Part shown: in pieces, positions 53,902 through 62,561 of the stretch
Position numbering within the stretch: position 1 is the first letter of the stretch
How the letters are laid out: every line of letters begins with the position of its first letter
DNA from: Labrys okinawensis
GTDB lineage: Bacteria; Pseudomonadota; Alphaproteobacteria; Rhizobiales; Labraceae
DNA length: 64,000 bases
Direction of reading: 5' to 3'
NCBI RefSeq assembly: GCF_002982075.1
Contig: NZ_PUEJ01000003.1
Coordinates: 124,001 to 188,000 of the forward strand
The notes under the pieces: generated by a model
Seen by the model: the letters and a program-made list of their open reading frames with translations, nothing else
Told to the model about the DNA's origin: nothing
Databases searched by the model: none
Made by a program: the position numbers and the translations under genes

Positions 53902-55110
53902 TCAGTTGCAGGCGTGAGCAGCGGCGGCAGGCAGAGCCTCGCCGCCGATGAAGACACGTTCCACCTCGAACTCCCTGTCGAGAACCACGATGTCGGCGCG
54001 CTTGCCCGGCGCCAGGCTGCCGACTTCGCCGGCAATGCCGGTGAGCTCGGCCGGCGTGAGCGAGGCCATGCGGATGACGGCGGGCAAGTCCCCGCCGATG
54101 GCGCGCGCCATCGTCCTTACCATCCGGTCCATGCCATGCATCGAGCTCGCCAGGCTGCCGTCCTCGCCCCGAACGGAATGGCCGTCGCTCCAGACCCAGC
54201 TGCCGTCCTCGCGGGAACCGAAGCGATATTGGCCCGGCGGCATGTCCATGGCGCGGTTGGCATCGGTGACGAGGCAGCAGCGCCGGGGCCCGATCAGGCG
54301 GAAGGCGAAGCGCAGCAGGTCGTCGGAGAGGTGGATGCCGTCGGCGATCACCTCGGTGCTCATCGAGGTGTTGGCGAGGACATATTGCTCCATGCCGGCC
54401 TGCATGGGCGTGCCGAAGCGCCTGCGCAGGGAGGCGACCGAACTCATGGCACACCAGAAATGGTCGACATGGCGCATGCCGTGCGCGAAGGCCGCCTCCA
54501 GCTCGCTCCAGCAGGCATTGGAATGGCCGCAGGTGATGAAGCAGCCCTGTTGGCGGGCATGGTCGAAGAAAGCGAGGGCGCCGGGCAGTTCGGAGGCGCA
54601 GGTCGCGATCCTGATGATCTTCCGGCCGAGGAAATATTCGTATTCCTCCCGCACCGGGTCGCGCCGGCCTTCCGGCGCGTGGATGCCGACCTTGTCCTCC
54701 GCGAAATAGGGACCGTAGAAATGAAGGCCGGCGATGCGGGCGCCGTCCGCGGGCGTCCAGGAAGCCTGCACGTTTTCGCACGCTTTCACCATCGCGTCGA
54801 GCTGGGCGAAGGACCCCGTCGTGGTGGTCGGAAAGATTGAGGTCGTGCCGTGCCTGGCATGGGCGACATTGGTCCGCCGTATGGCATCGACGGTGCCGTC
54901 CATATAGTCGGCGCCGGCGCCGCCATGCACGTGAATGTCGACGAAGCCCGGCGACAAATAGCAGCCGCTGAAATCGAGCAGGTCTTCGCCTTCATGCGCG
55001 GAAGCATAGGGTTCGATCGCGGCGATCCGGCCGTCGACGCAGCGGATCACGGCGTCTTCGCGAATGGCGTCTTCGAGAATGACATTCCCCTTCAGGAGGA
55101 GCTCTTTCAT
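53902..55110 (-). CDS. nagA: N-acetylglucosamine-6-phosphate deacetylase family protein
   Basis: A 402-aa amidohydrolase. The metal-binding HVHGG (about 60-64), GCFITCGHSNACWSELEAAF and the TDANRAMDMPPGQY catalytic-aspartate segment agree with NagA, which deacetylates GlcNAc-6-P to glucosamine-6-P. Residues about 195-240 (HFWCAMSSVASLRRR) vary from the usual AMxPLHHREPG, so a related amino-sugar substrate is possible. It is divergent from a DeoR regulator, the usual kind of partner. AGGAG lies eight bases before ATG 55110. Confidence 0.85.
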   Translation of the reverse strand: MKELLLKGNVILEDAIREDAVIRCVDGRIAAIEPYASAHEGEDLLDFSGCYLSPGFVDIHVHGGAGADYMDGTVDAIRRTNVAHARHGTTSIFPTTTTGSFAQLDAMVKACENVQASWTPADGARIAGLHFYGPYFAEDKVGIHAPEGRRDPVREEYEYFLGRKIIRIATCASELPGALAFFDHARQQGCFITCGHSNACWSELEAAFAHGMRHVDHFWCAMSSVASLRRRFGTPMQAGMEQYVLANTSMSTEVIADGIHLSDDLLRFAFRLIGPRRCCLVTDANRAMDMPPGQYRFGSREDGSWVWSDGHSVRGEDGSLASSMHGMDRMVRTMARAIGGDLPAVIRMASLTPAELTGIAGEVGSLAPGKRADIVVLDREFEVERVFIGGEALPAAAAHACN

Positions 55111-55191
55111 GCTGGATCCGTCGACAGATGTTGTGATAGGGAATGCATGTTTCTATCGATATCGTCATAAACGTGCAATCGAGGACTCGCC
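55111..55191. promoter_or_regulatory. Divergent promoter region between nagA-like and deoR-like genes
   Basis: An 81-base gap with GATAG-N12-CTATC (55135-55156 approximately) and CGATATCG immediately after, in an AT-richer stretch TTTCTATCGATATCGTCATAAACG. These are reasonable operator candidates for the DeoR protein, controlling both genes. Confidence 0.4.
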
Positions 55192-55953
55192 TTGTCGATT
55201 GAATCCACGCCCGATGAGCGGCGCGCCTTCATCCTGTCGACGCTGAAGGCCAGGGGCAGGCTGTCGACCCAGGAGGTCTCGGCCCATTTCGAGGTTTCCG
55301 AGGACACCATCCGGCGCGATTTCCGGGACATGGCGGCCGAGGGCCTGATCAAGCGTGTCCATGGCGCCGCCCTGCCGGTCTCGCCGGGAGAATTGCCTTT
55401 CCAGGGGCGCTACAAGATCGCAGCCGGCTTGAAGACGCGCCTCGCCCGGGTCGCGGCCCGGCTCGTGCTGCCGGATCAGGTGGTCGTCATCGACGGGGGC
55501 ACCACCAATCTCGAAGTGGCCAGGCAGCTGCCGCGTGATCTCAGGGCAACCATCGTCACCAACAGTCCGCTGGTGGCGACGGCCACGACCGAGCATCCGC
55601 ATCTGGAGGTGATCCTGCTCGGCGGCGTCTTCGACAAGCGCAGCCAGATGGTGCTGGGCGCGCGCGTGCTCGACCAGCTTCAGGCCGTCAATGCCGATCT
55701 GTGCTTCATCGGGGTGCACGGCATCCACGAGGAGTTCGGGTTGACCACCGCCGGCTATGACGAGGCTGCGATCAAGGCTGCGATGATCCGGGCGGCCGCC
55801 GAGGTCGTCGCCGTGGCGACCCCGGATAAATTCGGCACCGCGGCGGCGCACCATTTCGCTGCGCTGTCGTCGATCGATACGCTGGTCACCGAAGATACCA
55901 CCCGCACGCGCGACCTGCTGGGGAAGGGAGGCATGAAGGCGATCTATGCCTGA
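55192..55953 (+). CDS. DeoR-family transcriptional regulator
   Basis: A 253-aa regulator with an N-terminal winged helix (RRAFILSTLKARGRLSTQEV then FEVSEDTIRRDFRDMAAEGLIKRVHGAA) and a sugar-phosphate-sensing domain (IDGGTTNLEVARQL, TNSPLVATA, TPDKFG). It starts at TTG 55192. Divergent from the nagA-like gene, so it probably represses it and responds to a phosphorylated amino sugar. Confidence 0.91.
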   Translation: MSIESTPDERRAFILSTLKARGRLSTQEVSAHFEVSEDTIRRDFRDMAAEGLIKRVHGAALPVSPGELPFQGRYKIAAGLKTRLARVAARLVLPDQVVVIDGGTTNLEVARQLPRDLRATIVTNSPLVATATTEHPHLEVILLGGVFDKRSQMVLGARVLDQLQAVNADLCFIGVHGIHEEFGLTTAGYDEAAIKAAMIRAAAEVVAVATPDKFGTAAAHHFAALSSIDTLVTEDTTRTRDLLGKGGMKAIYA

Positions 55954-55999
55954 GGCAGTGGTCGGCGGGCGGGTCTTGAGAGTCGCTCCCGCTTGGCGC

Positions 56000-56368
56000 C
56001 TATACGGCCCGCTTTTTCGACTGCCGGAAGGTGGCGGCAGCCGCACCTAGGGCACCAATGCCGGCGCCGATCAGGGCGCAATTGAGCAGGATGCCGACGA
56101 GACCGGTGCGATTGGCGGCCGCAATCGACTGCGCCGCCTGCTCGGCGCCGGCGCCGCTGGTCCTGGCATCCATCATGGCGACCATGCCCGGCTCGCCGCA
56201 TTTGGGCAGGAGCGTTGATTTGGTTTCCTCGCTGCCGCCATAGACCTTCTCGACAGCCTGCTCGCAATGCGACCGGTCGGCCGGGGAAACCCCGGCCATG
56301 CCGAACTGCAGATAGAGGCCGATGCCCAGGAGAACGGCCCCGAGGCCGGCGTACATGAACGCTTTCAT
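56000..56368 (-). CDS. Small two-helix membrane protein of unknown function
   Basis: A 122-aa protein with membrane helices at about 3-24 and 86-110 and a roughly 60-residue loop between, carrying two cysteines (SHCEQAVEKVY, LLPKCGEPGM) that could form a disulfide if periplasmic. The C-terminus is basic (FRQSKKRAV). No family is recognised. It begins 14 bases after the ETF-QO stop on the same strand. Confidence 0.6.
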   Translation of the reverse strand: MKAFMYAGLGAVLLGIGLYLQFGMAGVSPADRSHCEQAVEKVYGGSEETKSTLLPKCGEPGMVAMMDARTSGAGAEQAAQSIAAANRTGLVGILLNCALIGAGIGALGAAAATFRQSKKRAV

Positions 56369-56382
56369 CCGGCGAGGCGCGT

Positions 56383-58059
56383 TTACATGTTCGGATAGTT
56401 CGGGCCGCCGCCGCCCTCCGGGGTCACCCAGTTGATGTTCTGGGCCGGATCCTTGATGTCGCAGGTCTTGCAGTGCACGCAGTTCTGCGCGTTGATCACG
56501 AAGCGCGGATCCTTCTTGGCCGCCTCGTCGCCATAGACCACCTCATAGACGCCCGCCGGGCAATAGAGCCGGGCCGGCTCGCCATAAAGGGGCAGATTCT
56601 TTTCGATCGGGACCTTGGGATCCTTCAATGTGAGATGGATCGGCTGGTCTTCCTCGTGGTTGGTCGAAGAGAGGAAAACGGAGGATAGCTTGTCGAAGGA
56701 CAGCTTGCCGTCCGGCTTGGGATAGTCGATCGGCTTGCTTTCGGCGATCGGCTTCAGCGTGGCGTAATCGGGCTTGCCATGCTTGAGCGTGCCGAACAGG
56801 GAGAAGCCGAGCTTCTCGTTGAGATGCATGTCGATGCCGCCGAGCACAACGCCGGCGATGGTGCCGAGCTTGGACCATAGCGGCTTGACGTTGCGCACCT
56901 TGTAGAGGTCGCGGCCGATCTCGCTGGAGCGCCAGGCCGCCTCGTAGGAGGCGGGCTCGTCATGCGAACGCCCCTCGGCCAGCGCCTTGGAGAGGTGTTC
57001 GGCCGCCAGCATGCCCGAGAGCACGGCGTTGTGGCTGCCCTTGATACGCGGCACGTTGACGAAGCCGGCGGCACAGCCGATCAGGGCGCCGCCCGGGAAG
57101 GAGAGCTTGGGTACCGACTGGTAGCCGCCCTCGGTGATGGCGCGCGCGCCATAGGCGATGCGCTTGCCGCCCTCGAAGGTCGGTGCGATCAGCGGATGGT
57201 GCTTGAAGCGTTGGAACTCGTCGAAGGGCGAGAGATAGGGATTGGTGTAGTTGAGGTGGATGACGAAGCCCACCACCACCTGGTTGTTTTCGAGGTGATA
57301 GAGGAAGGAGCCGCCCCCCGTCTTCGAATCCAGCGGCCAGCCGAAGGAATGCTGCACCCGGCCAGGCACATGCCGGGCCGGATCGATCTGCCAGAGTTCC
57401 TTGATGCCGATGCCGTATTTCTGGGGCTCGCGGCCGTCGGCGAGATTGTATTTGGCGATCAGCGTCTTGGTCAGGCTGCCGCGGGCGCCCTCGGCGAACA
57501 GGGTGTATTTGCCGTGCAGTTCCATGCCGCGGGTGAAGCCGGATTTGGGCTGGCCGTCGCGGCCGATGCCCATGTCGCCGGTGGCGATGCCCATCACCGC
57601 GCCCTTATCGTCATAGAGCACTTCGGCGGCGGCAAAGCCGGGATAGATCTCGACGCCGAGCGCTTCGGCCTGGACCGCCAGCCAGCGGCAGACATTGCCG
57701 AGCGAGCCGACGAAATTGCCGTGGTTCGACATCAGCTTGGGCATGCCGAAATTGGGCAGGCGCAAGGCGCCGGACGGGCCGAGATAGAAGAACTGGTCCT
57801 CGGTGACCTCCGTCACCAGCGGGCGGTCATCGGCCTCGCGCCATTCGGGCAGCAGCTTGTCGAGGCCCACCGGATCGATGACCGCTCCCGAGAGGATATG
57901 GGCGCCGACCTCCGAGCCCTTCTCCACCACCACCACGCTGGTTTCGGGATTGAGCTGCTTGAGATGGATCGCTGCCGCCAGACCGGCAGGTCCGGCGCCG
58001 ACCACGACGACATCATATTCCATCGCCTCGCGGGGGCCGAGATCGGCACTGTCGGTCAT
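56383..58059 (-). CDS. Electron-transfer flavoprotein-ubiquinone oxidoreductase
   Basis: A 558-aa membrane-associated flavoprotein that passes electrons from ETF to ubiquinone in fatty- and amino-acid oxidation. The FAD motif VVVVGAGPAGLAAAIHL (about 17-33), the SGAVIDPVGLDKLLPEW segment, the ubiquinone-region GGSFLYHLENNQV and the C-terminal [4Fe-4S] cysteines (LYCPAGVYE, then NCVHCKTCDIKDP) are complete. ATG 58059 gives the usual length; an upstream start at 58116 is less likely. It heads a minus-strand pair with the small membrane protein. Confidence 0.95.
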   Translation of the reverse strand: MTDSADLGPREAMEYDVVVVGAGPAGLAAAIHLKQLNPETSVVVVEKGSEVGAHILSGAVIDPVGLDKLLPEWREADDRPLVTEVTEDQFFYLGPSGALRLPNFGMPKLMSNHGNFVGSLGNVCRWLAVQAEALGVEIYPGFAAAEVLYDDKGAVMGIATGDMGIGRDGQPKSGFTRGMELHGKYTLFAEGARGSLTKTLIAKYNLADGREPQKYGIGIKELWQIDPARHVPGRVQHSFGWPLDSKTGGGSFLYHLENNQVVVGFVIHLNYTNPYLSPFDEFQRFKHHPLIAPTFEGGKRIAYGARAITEGGYQSVPKLSFPGGALIGCAAGFVNVPRIKGSHNAVLSGMLAAEHLSKALAEGRSHDEPASYEAAWRSSEIGRDLYKVRNVKPLWSKLGTIAGVVLGGIDMHLNEKLGFSLFGTLKHGKPDYATLKPIAESKPIDYPKPDGKLSFDKLSSVFLSSTNHEEDQPIHLTLKDPKVPIEKNLPLYGEPARLYCPAGVYEVVYGDEAAKKDPRFVINAQNCVHCKTCDIKDPAQNINWVTPEGGGGPNYPNM

Positions 58060-58487
58060 CGAGAAGTCTCCACGTTGAGTAATCGTGCTTTTTTCACGTT
58101 TTTGGAATGGGTGCAAACAATGCTGCGACGGTTTCCCGAATTAAGTAACCAATTGGTGCGTTAATGTCACGGTTGGCGGAGCCGCACGTTCCATTCCGAT
58201 GCAGCGAGGTTCAGGATCACGGTCTCACCTCCTGTCGCCGGCCGGCTGGGGGACACGAAAAGACGATATCGATTCCGGCGATGCCCTTGATCCGTCACGG
58301 ATTGTCATATTCTCCCACAAAAAAGACAGGAGGCCTGCGGCATCCGTCTGCGGGGAGCTGGTCCTGTGCATTTCTATAGTGATACGGACTACGACTGTCC
58401 CTTGGGTTACTCTTTCTCATTGCCACCGATGCTAGGTAGAGTAGGCTATCTATGGCTTGCGGATCCGTCGGTGTGGAGCATACGGGC
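58060..58487. other. Divergent intergenic region before the SPFH gene
   Basis: A 428-base gap of mixed composition. It is AT-richer at both ends (TGCTTTTTTCACGTTTTTGG near 58088 and TTTCTATAGTGATACGGACT near 58370). A possible promoter for the SPFH operon is TTGCCA near 58420 with TAGAGT about 18 bases later. The middle shows no gene, hairpin or repeat that I can support. Confidence 0.4.
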
Positions 58488-59504
58488 ATGGGCATTCTGG
58501 ACTTCATCTCCAAGCAATTTATCGATGTCATCCAGTGGACGGCCGAGGAGCCGGGCCTTTTGGCCTACCGTTTCCCGATGTCGGGCATGGAAATCCAGAA
58601 CGGCGCCCAACTCGTGGTGCGGGAGACGCAGAAGGCGGCCTTCTTCAACGAGGGCAAGATTGCCGACATTTTCGGCCCCGGGACCTATACGCTCACCACC
58701 CAGACCCTGCCGGTGCTGACCTATCTGAAGAACTGGGACAAGTTCTTCGAATCGCCCTTCAAGTCGGACGTCTATTTCTTCGACACCAAGGACCAGATCG
58801 ACCGCAAATGGGGCACAACCCAGCCCCTCACCATCCGCGACAAGGAATATGGCCCGATCCGCATTCGCGCCTTCGGCAATTATTCCTACGCCGTCGGCGA
58901 TGTCGGCGCGTTCTGGTCGCGCCTGGTCGGCACGGCGGAGCGGTGCACCACCGAGATGATCGAGGGGCAGTTGCGCGGTGCCGTGCTCACCGCCATCGCC
59001 TCGACCCTCGGCCAGAGCAATGTCGCCTTCATCGACATGGCCGCCAACCAGGAAGCTTTTTCGCAGAAGCTGGCGGAAGCCATTCGTCCCGCGCTCCGGG
59101 ACTATGGCATCGACGTCAAGAGCTTCTACGTCCAGAGCCTGTCGCTGCCCGAGGAACTCCAGCGCATTCTCGACAAGGCCAGTTCCATGAACATGTTGGG
59201 CGATCTCAATCGCTACGCCCAGTTCCAGACGGCCGAATCCATTCCTCTTGCCGCCGAGAACCCGGGCGGCCTGGCCGGGGCGGGGGCAGGGCTCGGCGCC
59301 GGCATGGCGATCGGCCAGGCCATGGCGCAGGGCTTTGCCAATGCGGCGCCGACCCAAGCCCCCTCGGTACCGGCCGCGCCCGCGCAGCCGGCGGAGGATC
59401 CGATCCAGCTCCTCGAAAAGCTCGGCGGGCTGTTGGCCAAGGGCATCCTGACACAGCAGGAATTCGACGCCAAGAAGGCCGAATTGCTGTCACGGATCAA
59501 ATAG
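58488..59504 (+). CDS. SPFH (band-7) domain protein with C-terminal SHOCT domain (YdjI-like)
   Basis: A 338-aa protein. Residues about 20-230 form a YdjI/virion-core-like SPFH domain (MEIQNGAQLVVRETQKAAFF, FGPGTYTLTTQTLPVL, GIDVKSFYVQSLSLPEELQ). A Gly/Ala/Pro-rich linker follows (about 255-305), then a SHOCT oligomerisation domain (LLEKLGGLLAKGILTQQEFD). SPFH proteins assemble into large rings at membranes. ATG 58488 starts MGILDFISKQFIDVIQW, whose amphipathic helix may bind membrane. First gene of the cluster with DUF4178, DUF350 and a membrane spermidine-synthase-like enzyme. Confidence 0.9.
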   Translation: MGILDFISKQFIDVIQWTAEEPGLLAYRFPMSGMEIQNGAQLVVRETQKAAFFNEGKIADIFGPGTYTLTTQTLPVLTYLKNWDKFFESPFKSDVYFFDTKDQIDRKWGTTQPLTIRDKEYGPIRIRAFGNYSYAVGDVGAFWSRLVGTAERCTTEMIEGQLRGAVLTAIASTLGQSNVAFIDMAANQEAFSQKLAEAIRPALRDYGIDVKSFYVQSLSLPEELQRILDKASSMNMLGDLNRYAQFQTAESIPLAAENPGGLAGAGAGLGAGMAIGQAMAQGFANAAPTQAPSVPAAPAQPAEDPIQLLEKLGGLLAKGILTQQEFDAKKAELLSRIK

Positions 59505-59514
59505 ACCCGACTTC

Positions 59515-59660
59515 AAAGCAGTCGTCCTCCCCGGCCGAGTTTCTCGCGAGCGTAGCGAGAGACGGCGAGGGAAGGGATCCAGGGCCCATGGATGTGTTTC
59601 ATAGCCACTGGATCGCTTTCCTCGGCCCCCGGCCCCGCCTGGGACGACAGAACCCTTGTC
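59515..59660. repeat. Foldback intergenic repeat between the SPFH and DUF4178 genes
   Basis: An imperfect palindrome: CGTCCTCCCCGGCCGAG and GAGGGAAGGGATCCAGGG on the left pair with CCACTGGATCGCTTTCCTC and CGGCCCCGCCTGGGACG on the right. It is of the dispersed type seen in many alphaproteobacteria and has no coding capacity. Confidence 0.6.
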
Positions 59661-59717
59661 TCGGAGCCGTGCCTCGGCGCAGGAGGCCGGCCAATCCCGT
59701 GATCCATACGAGGCCCA

Positions 59718-60398
59718 ATGCGTAAATTCGCCTGCCCTTCCTGCGGAGCGGATGTCGTGTTCCGGTCGGCGCAGTCGGTCTATGCCGTCTGTGCCTATTG
59801 CCAGTCCATGGTGGTGCGCACCGATGTCGACGTGGCGTCGCTCGGCGTGATGGCGGCTCTGCCCGACGACATGAGCCCTCTTCAGCTCGGCACCGGCGGT
59901 ATGTTCGACGGCCAGTCCTTCACCATTATCGGTCGCCTGAAGATCGGCTGGAGCGACGGGCTGTGGAACGAATGGCGCATGCTGATGGATGATGGCCGCG
60001 AAGGCTGGATCGGCGAGGCGCAGGGGTTCTTCTCGGTGAGCTTCAAGGCGGAGGAGAAGTCCTGGAACAATGTGCGCGAAGCACTGGATCGCTGCCGGCC
60101 GCTGCTGAAGGAGAGCGAGGACGGTGCCACCGACGTAAGGCCGGGCTTCTCGGTGACGGTGAAGGGCGTTCAGCTCAAGGCCGTCGATATCAAGCTGGCG
60201 ACCTGCCTGGGGTCGGAAGGTGAATTGCCCTTCGCGGCCCCCAAAGGCCGGCGCACCGTGTCGATCGATTGTATCGGTACCGATGGCGAATTCGCCACGC
60301 TCGAACATGATGGTGTGGAGGCCAATGTCTATTTCGGCCGTTATCTGGAATGGGACGCCTTGCGCTTCTCCAATCTCAGGCCACTGGAGGGCTGGTGA
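59718..60398 (+). CDS. DUF4178 protein with N-terminal zinc ribbon, first copy
   Basis: A 226-aa protein. Residues 5-26 hold a CxxC...CxxC zinc ribbon (FACPSCGAD and AVCAYCQS). A DUF4178 beta domain follows (FTIIGRLKIGWSDGLWNEWRML, then WIGEAQGFFSVSF). The remaining 110 residues form a second, related beta region (SVTVKGVQLKAVDIKLATC). Soluble. The stop overlaps the next start by one base (TGATG), so both DUF4178 proteins are made together. DUF4178 has no established biochemical role. Confidence 0.87.
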   Translation: MRKFACPSCGADVVFRSAQSVYAVCAYCQSMVVRTDVDVASLGVMAALPDDMSPLQLGTGGMFDGQSFTIIGRLKIGWSDGLWNEWRMLMDDGREGWIGEAQGFFSVSFKAEEKSWNNVREALDRCRPLLKESEDGATDVRPGFSVTVKGVQLKAVDIKLATCLGSEGELPFAAPKGRRTVSIDCIGTDGEFATLEHDGVEANVYFGRYLEWDALRFSNLRPLEGW

Positions 60399-61963
60399 TG
60401 GATGAGCCCCTTGCGCCGCCGCCATCCCCGTCACCGGCCGCACCTGCGCCACGGCCGCCCGGACGGCCGCGAACCTTTGCCTGTCCCAATTGCGGCGGGT
60501 CGGTGACGCTGCGCGCCGTCGGCCAGTCGATCAGCGCCACCTGCAGCCAATGCTCCTCGCTGATCGACGTCGCCGACGAGAATTTGCGCATCATCCAGAA
60601 GGCGCAGGCTGCGTTGGAGCCCTCGGAAATTCCGATCGGCGCCCGTGGGCGGCTGCAGGACGTCGAATGGGAGGTCGTCGGCTATATGCGCCGGAGCGAC
60701 CGGACAGGATATTACGAGTGGATCGAATATCTCCTCTTCAATCCCTATCGGGGCTATCGCTTCCTGGTCCGGGAAGCCGGCCATTGGACCTTGGTGAAGA
60801 TGCTCACCCGCGATGTCCCGGCGGCCGGCAGCGCCGTCGACATCACGGTCGAGGGGCGGCGCTATGCCTTTTTCAGCAAGGGACAGGCGCTTACCAAATA
60901 TGTCGCGGGCGAATTCTATTGGCGCGCTTCCACGGCGGACGTCACCGAGACGACGGACTATATCGCCTCGCCCCATCGGCTGATGGTCGAGAGCAACGAT
61001 GAGGAAATCATCGTCTCCGAAGGCATCTATCTCGAACCCAGCCAGGTGGCCGAGGCCTTCAAGCTGCCGCTGGCGGACGAGCGCTATGGGCCCGGCGTCA
61101 ACCAGCCCAATCCGCACAAGCGCTGGCTGAGGGTGCCGCTCGCCGCCCTTGGCGTGGCGACGCTGCTGCAGTTCGGCTCGCTCGCCCTCTCGCCCGGACG
61201 CCAGGTCGTCTCGCAGACCTTCACCCTGACATCCGCCGACAAGGGCAAGACCTTCGCCTCCGAACCGTTCCGCCTGGAGGGCCGCGGCAATATCGAGTTC
61301 GAGACCAGCGCCGAGCTCAAGGATGATTGGCTGGAGCTCGACGTCGCCCTGGTCAATGTCGAGACCAACCGCAGCTATCACGCCTCCCAGGGGCTGGAGA
61401 ATTACAGCAGCGGGCGGGTCACCGAGCGCACCAGCGAATTGCTGTCACCGGTGCCGGCCGGCACCTACAAATTGCTGATCGACACCAATGCCGGCCTGTT
61501 CACCAAGGTGCCGGAGACCGTGCCGATGGTGGCGCGGGAGGATTATCTGCAGACCTGGCTGCGCAACAATGGCCAGGCCGGGAGTGCACCCGCCTCGCAA
61601 CCCGCCGTTGCTCCCGCGCCCGCCAATCCCCTGCCTTCGGAAACGTTCACGGTCACGGTACGGCACGATGTGCCGATCTGGTCGAACTATCTCGGCGCCG
61701 TCGGCCTGCTGGCCCTCGGCGCCGGCTTCGGCTTCTTTCGCGACCGGCGCTTCGAGCGGTCGCGCTGGGAGCAGGGCGGCATCGACGAGGAAGCACCATC
61801 GCTGTCCGGCAACCTGGCGGCGGGCGGTTTCGTCGCCGCCGCCGCCGGCACCAGCAACTCCGATTCCGGGACCGATGATTGGTGGTCGTCGAGCGATGAC
61901 GACGACAGCGACAGTTCCTGGTCGAGCGACGACTTCAGCAGTTTCGGCAGCGAGGACACGTGA
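60398..61963 (+). CDS. DUF4178 protein with zinc ribbon, two membrane helices and acidic Ser/Asp tail, second copy
   Basis: A 521-aa protein. A Pro-rich leader is followed by a zinc ribbon (FACPNCGGS, ATCSQCSS, about 28-50), a DUF4178 domain (WEVVGYMRRSDRTGYYEWIEYLL, about 87-240), a membrane helix (about 250-270, VPLAALGVATLLQFGSLAL), a beta-rich extracytoplasmic domain (about 280-415), a second helix (about 430-448) and a cytoplasmic tail of Ser, Asp and Trp (DDWWSSSDDDDSD). It starts at ATG 60398 after GGAGGG. The stop overlaps the next gene (GTGA). The tail is unusual and suggests a binding or phase-separating region. Confidence 0.85.
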   Translation: MDEPLAPPPSPSPAAPAPRPPGRPRTFACPNCGGSVTLRAVGQSISATCSQCSSLIDVADENLRIIQKAQAALEPSEIPIGARGRLQDVEWEVVGYMRRSDRTGYYEWIEYLLFNPYRGYRFLVREAGHWTLVKMLTRDVPAAGSAVDITVEGRRYAFFSKGQALTKYVAGEFYWRASTADVTETTDYIASPHRLMVESNDEEIIVSEGIYLEPSQVAEAFKLPLADERYGPGVNQPNPHKRWLRVPLAALGVATLLQFGSLALSPGRQVVSQTFTLTSADKGKTFASEPFRLEGRGNIEFETSAELKDDWLELDVALVNVETNRSYHASQGLENYSSGRVTERTSELLSPVPAGTYKLLIDTNAGLFTKVPETVPMVAREDYLQTWLRNNGQAGSAPASQPAVAPAPANPLPSETFTVTVRHDVPIWSNYLGAVGLLALGAGFGFFRDRRFERSRWEQGGIDEEAPSLSGNLAAGGFVAAAAGTSNSDSGTDDWWSSSDDDDSDSSWSSDDFSSFGSEDT

Positions 61964-62160
61964 GCAGGATTCAGATGATCTTCGCCGGGGCCGTCGTGTT
62001 CGGCATGGCGCTCGGCAATTTCGGCGGCTATTCGCTGGCCAATATGTGGCACGGCAAGCAGACCACCAGCCGCGGCCTCAGAAGTAGCGACGGCGGCTCC
62101 TCCGGCTGGTTCGGCGGCGGGGGCAGAAGCTCTGGCGGCGGCTATTCATATCATAAATAG
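61960..62160 (+). CDS. Small Gly/Ser-rich single-pass membrane protein
   Basis: A 66-aa protein with one N-terminal hydrophobic helix (MIFAGAVVFGMALGNFGGY, about 6-24) and a flexible Gly/Ser-rich tail with SSGWFGGGGRSSGGGYSYHK at the C-terminus. It starts at GTG 61960, overlapping the preceding stop by four bases, and ends ten bases before the DUF350 gene. Tight packing supports a real gene. Function unknown. Confidence 0.65.
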   Translation: MSRIQMIFAGAVVFGMALGNFGGYSLANMWHGKQTTSRGLRSSDGGSSGWFGGGGRSSGGGYSYHK

Positions 62161-62169
62161 GGGTCATTC

Positions 62170-62397
62170 ATGGACGTCTCCGGCCTGATCGAACTGAAAT
62201 TCGTCGTTGCGTCGCTGGTCTATTCGGGCATCGGCATCCTGGTCTTCGTCGTTGCTTTCGTGCTTCTCGACCTGCTTACCCCGAAGGTGCAGGTGTGGAA
62301 GGAACTGTGCGAAAAGCGAAACATGGCCCTGGCTGTCTTCCTGGGCTCGGTGGCTCTCGGCATCGCCATCATCATCGCCTCGGCGATCCATGGCTGA
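62170..62397 (+). CDS. DUF350 family inner-membrane protein
   Basis: A 75-aa protein with two membrane helices (about 15-36 and 52-73) and a short polar loop KVQVWKELCEKRNM. This matches a single DUF350 unit (larger members hold two to four). GGGTCATTC precedes ATG 62170 without a strong ribosome-binding site. E. coli YjfL is a DUF350 protein encoded near a spermidine-metabolism gene, which fits the aminopropyltransferase-like gene downstream; the molecular role is unknown. Confidence 0.88.
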   Translation: MDVSGLIELKFVVASLVYSGIGILVFVVAFVLLDLLTPKVQVWKELCEKRNMALAVFLGSVALGIAIIIASAIHG

Positions 62398-62434
62398 CGG
62401 CATGTCAGGCGGGACTGTCATGCTTGGCCTTTCA

Positions 62435-62511
62435 GTCATTGCGAGCGTAGCGAAGCAATCCAGCCGGTCCCATTCCAGGGCCTTGGATTGCTTCGCTGCG
62501 CTCGCAATGAC
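62435..62511. repeat. CATTGCGAGC palindromic repeat, copy 2
   Basis: Inverted repeat with arms 62435-62462 (GTCATTGCGAGCGTAGCGA...) and 62484-62511, differing in one or two bases. It is the same element as 23872-23958 and separates the DUF350 gene from the spermidine-synthase-like gene. Confidence 0.85.
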
Positions 62512-62561
62512 GTGAGGTTTGGGTGGTAATCCCGCCACAACAGTAATCCGAAGGCGCGTTC

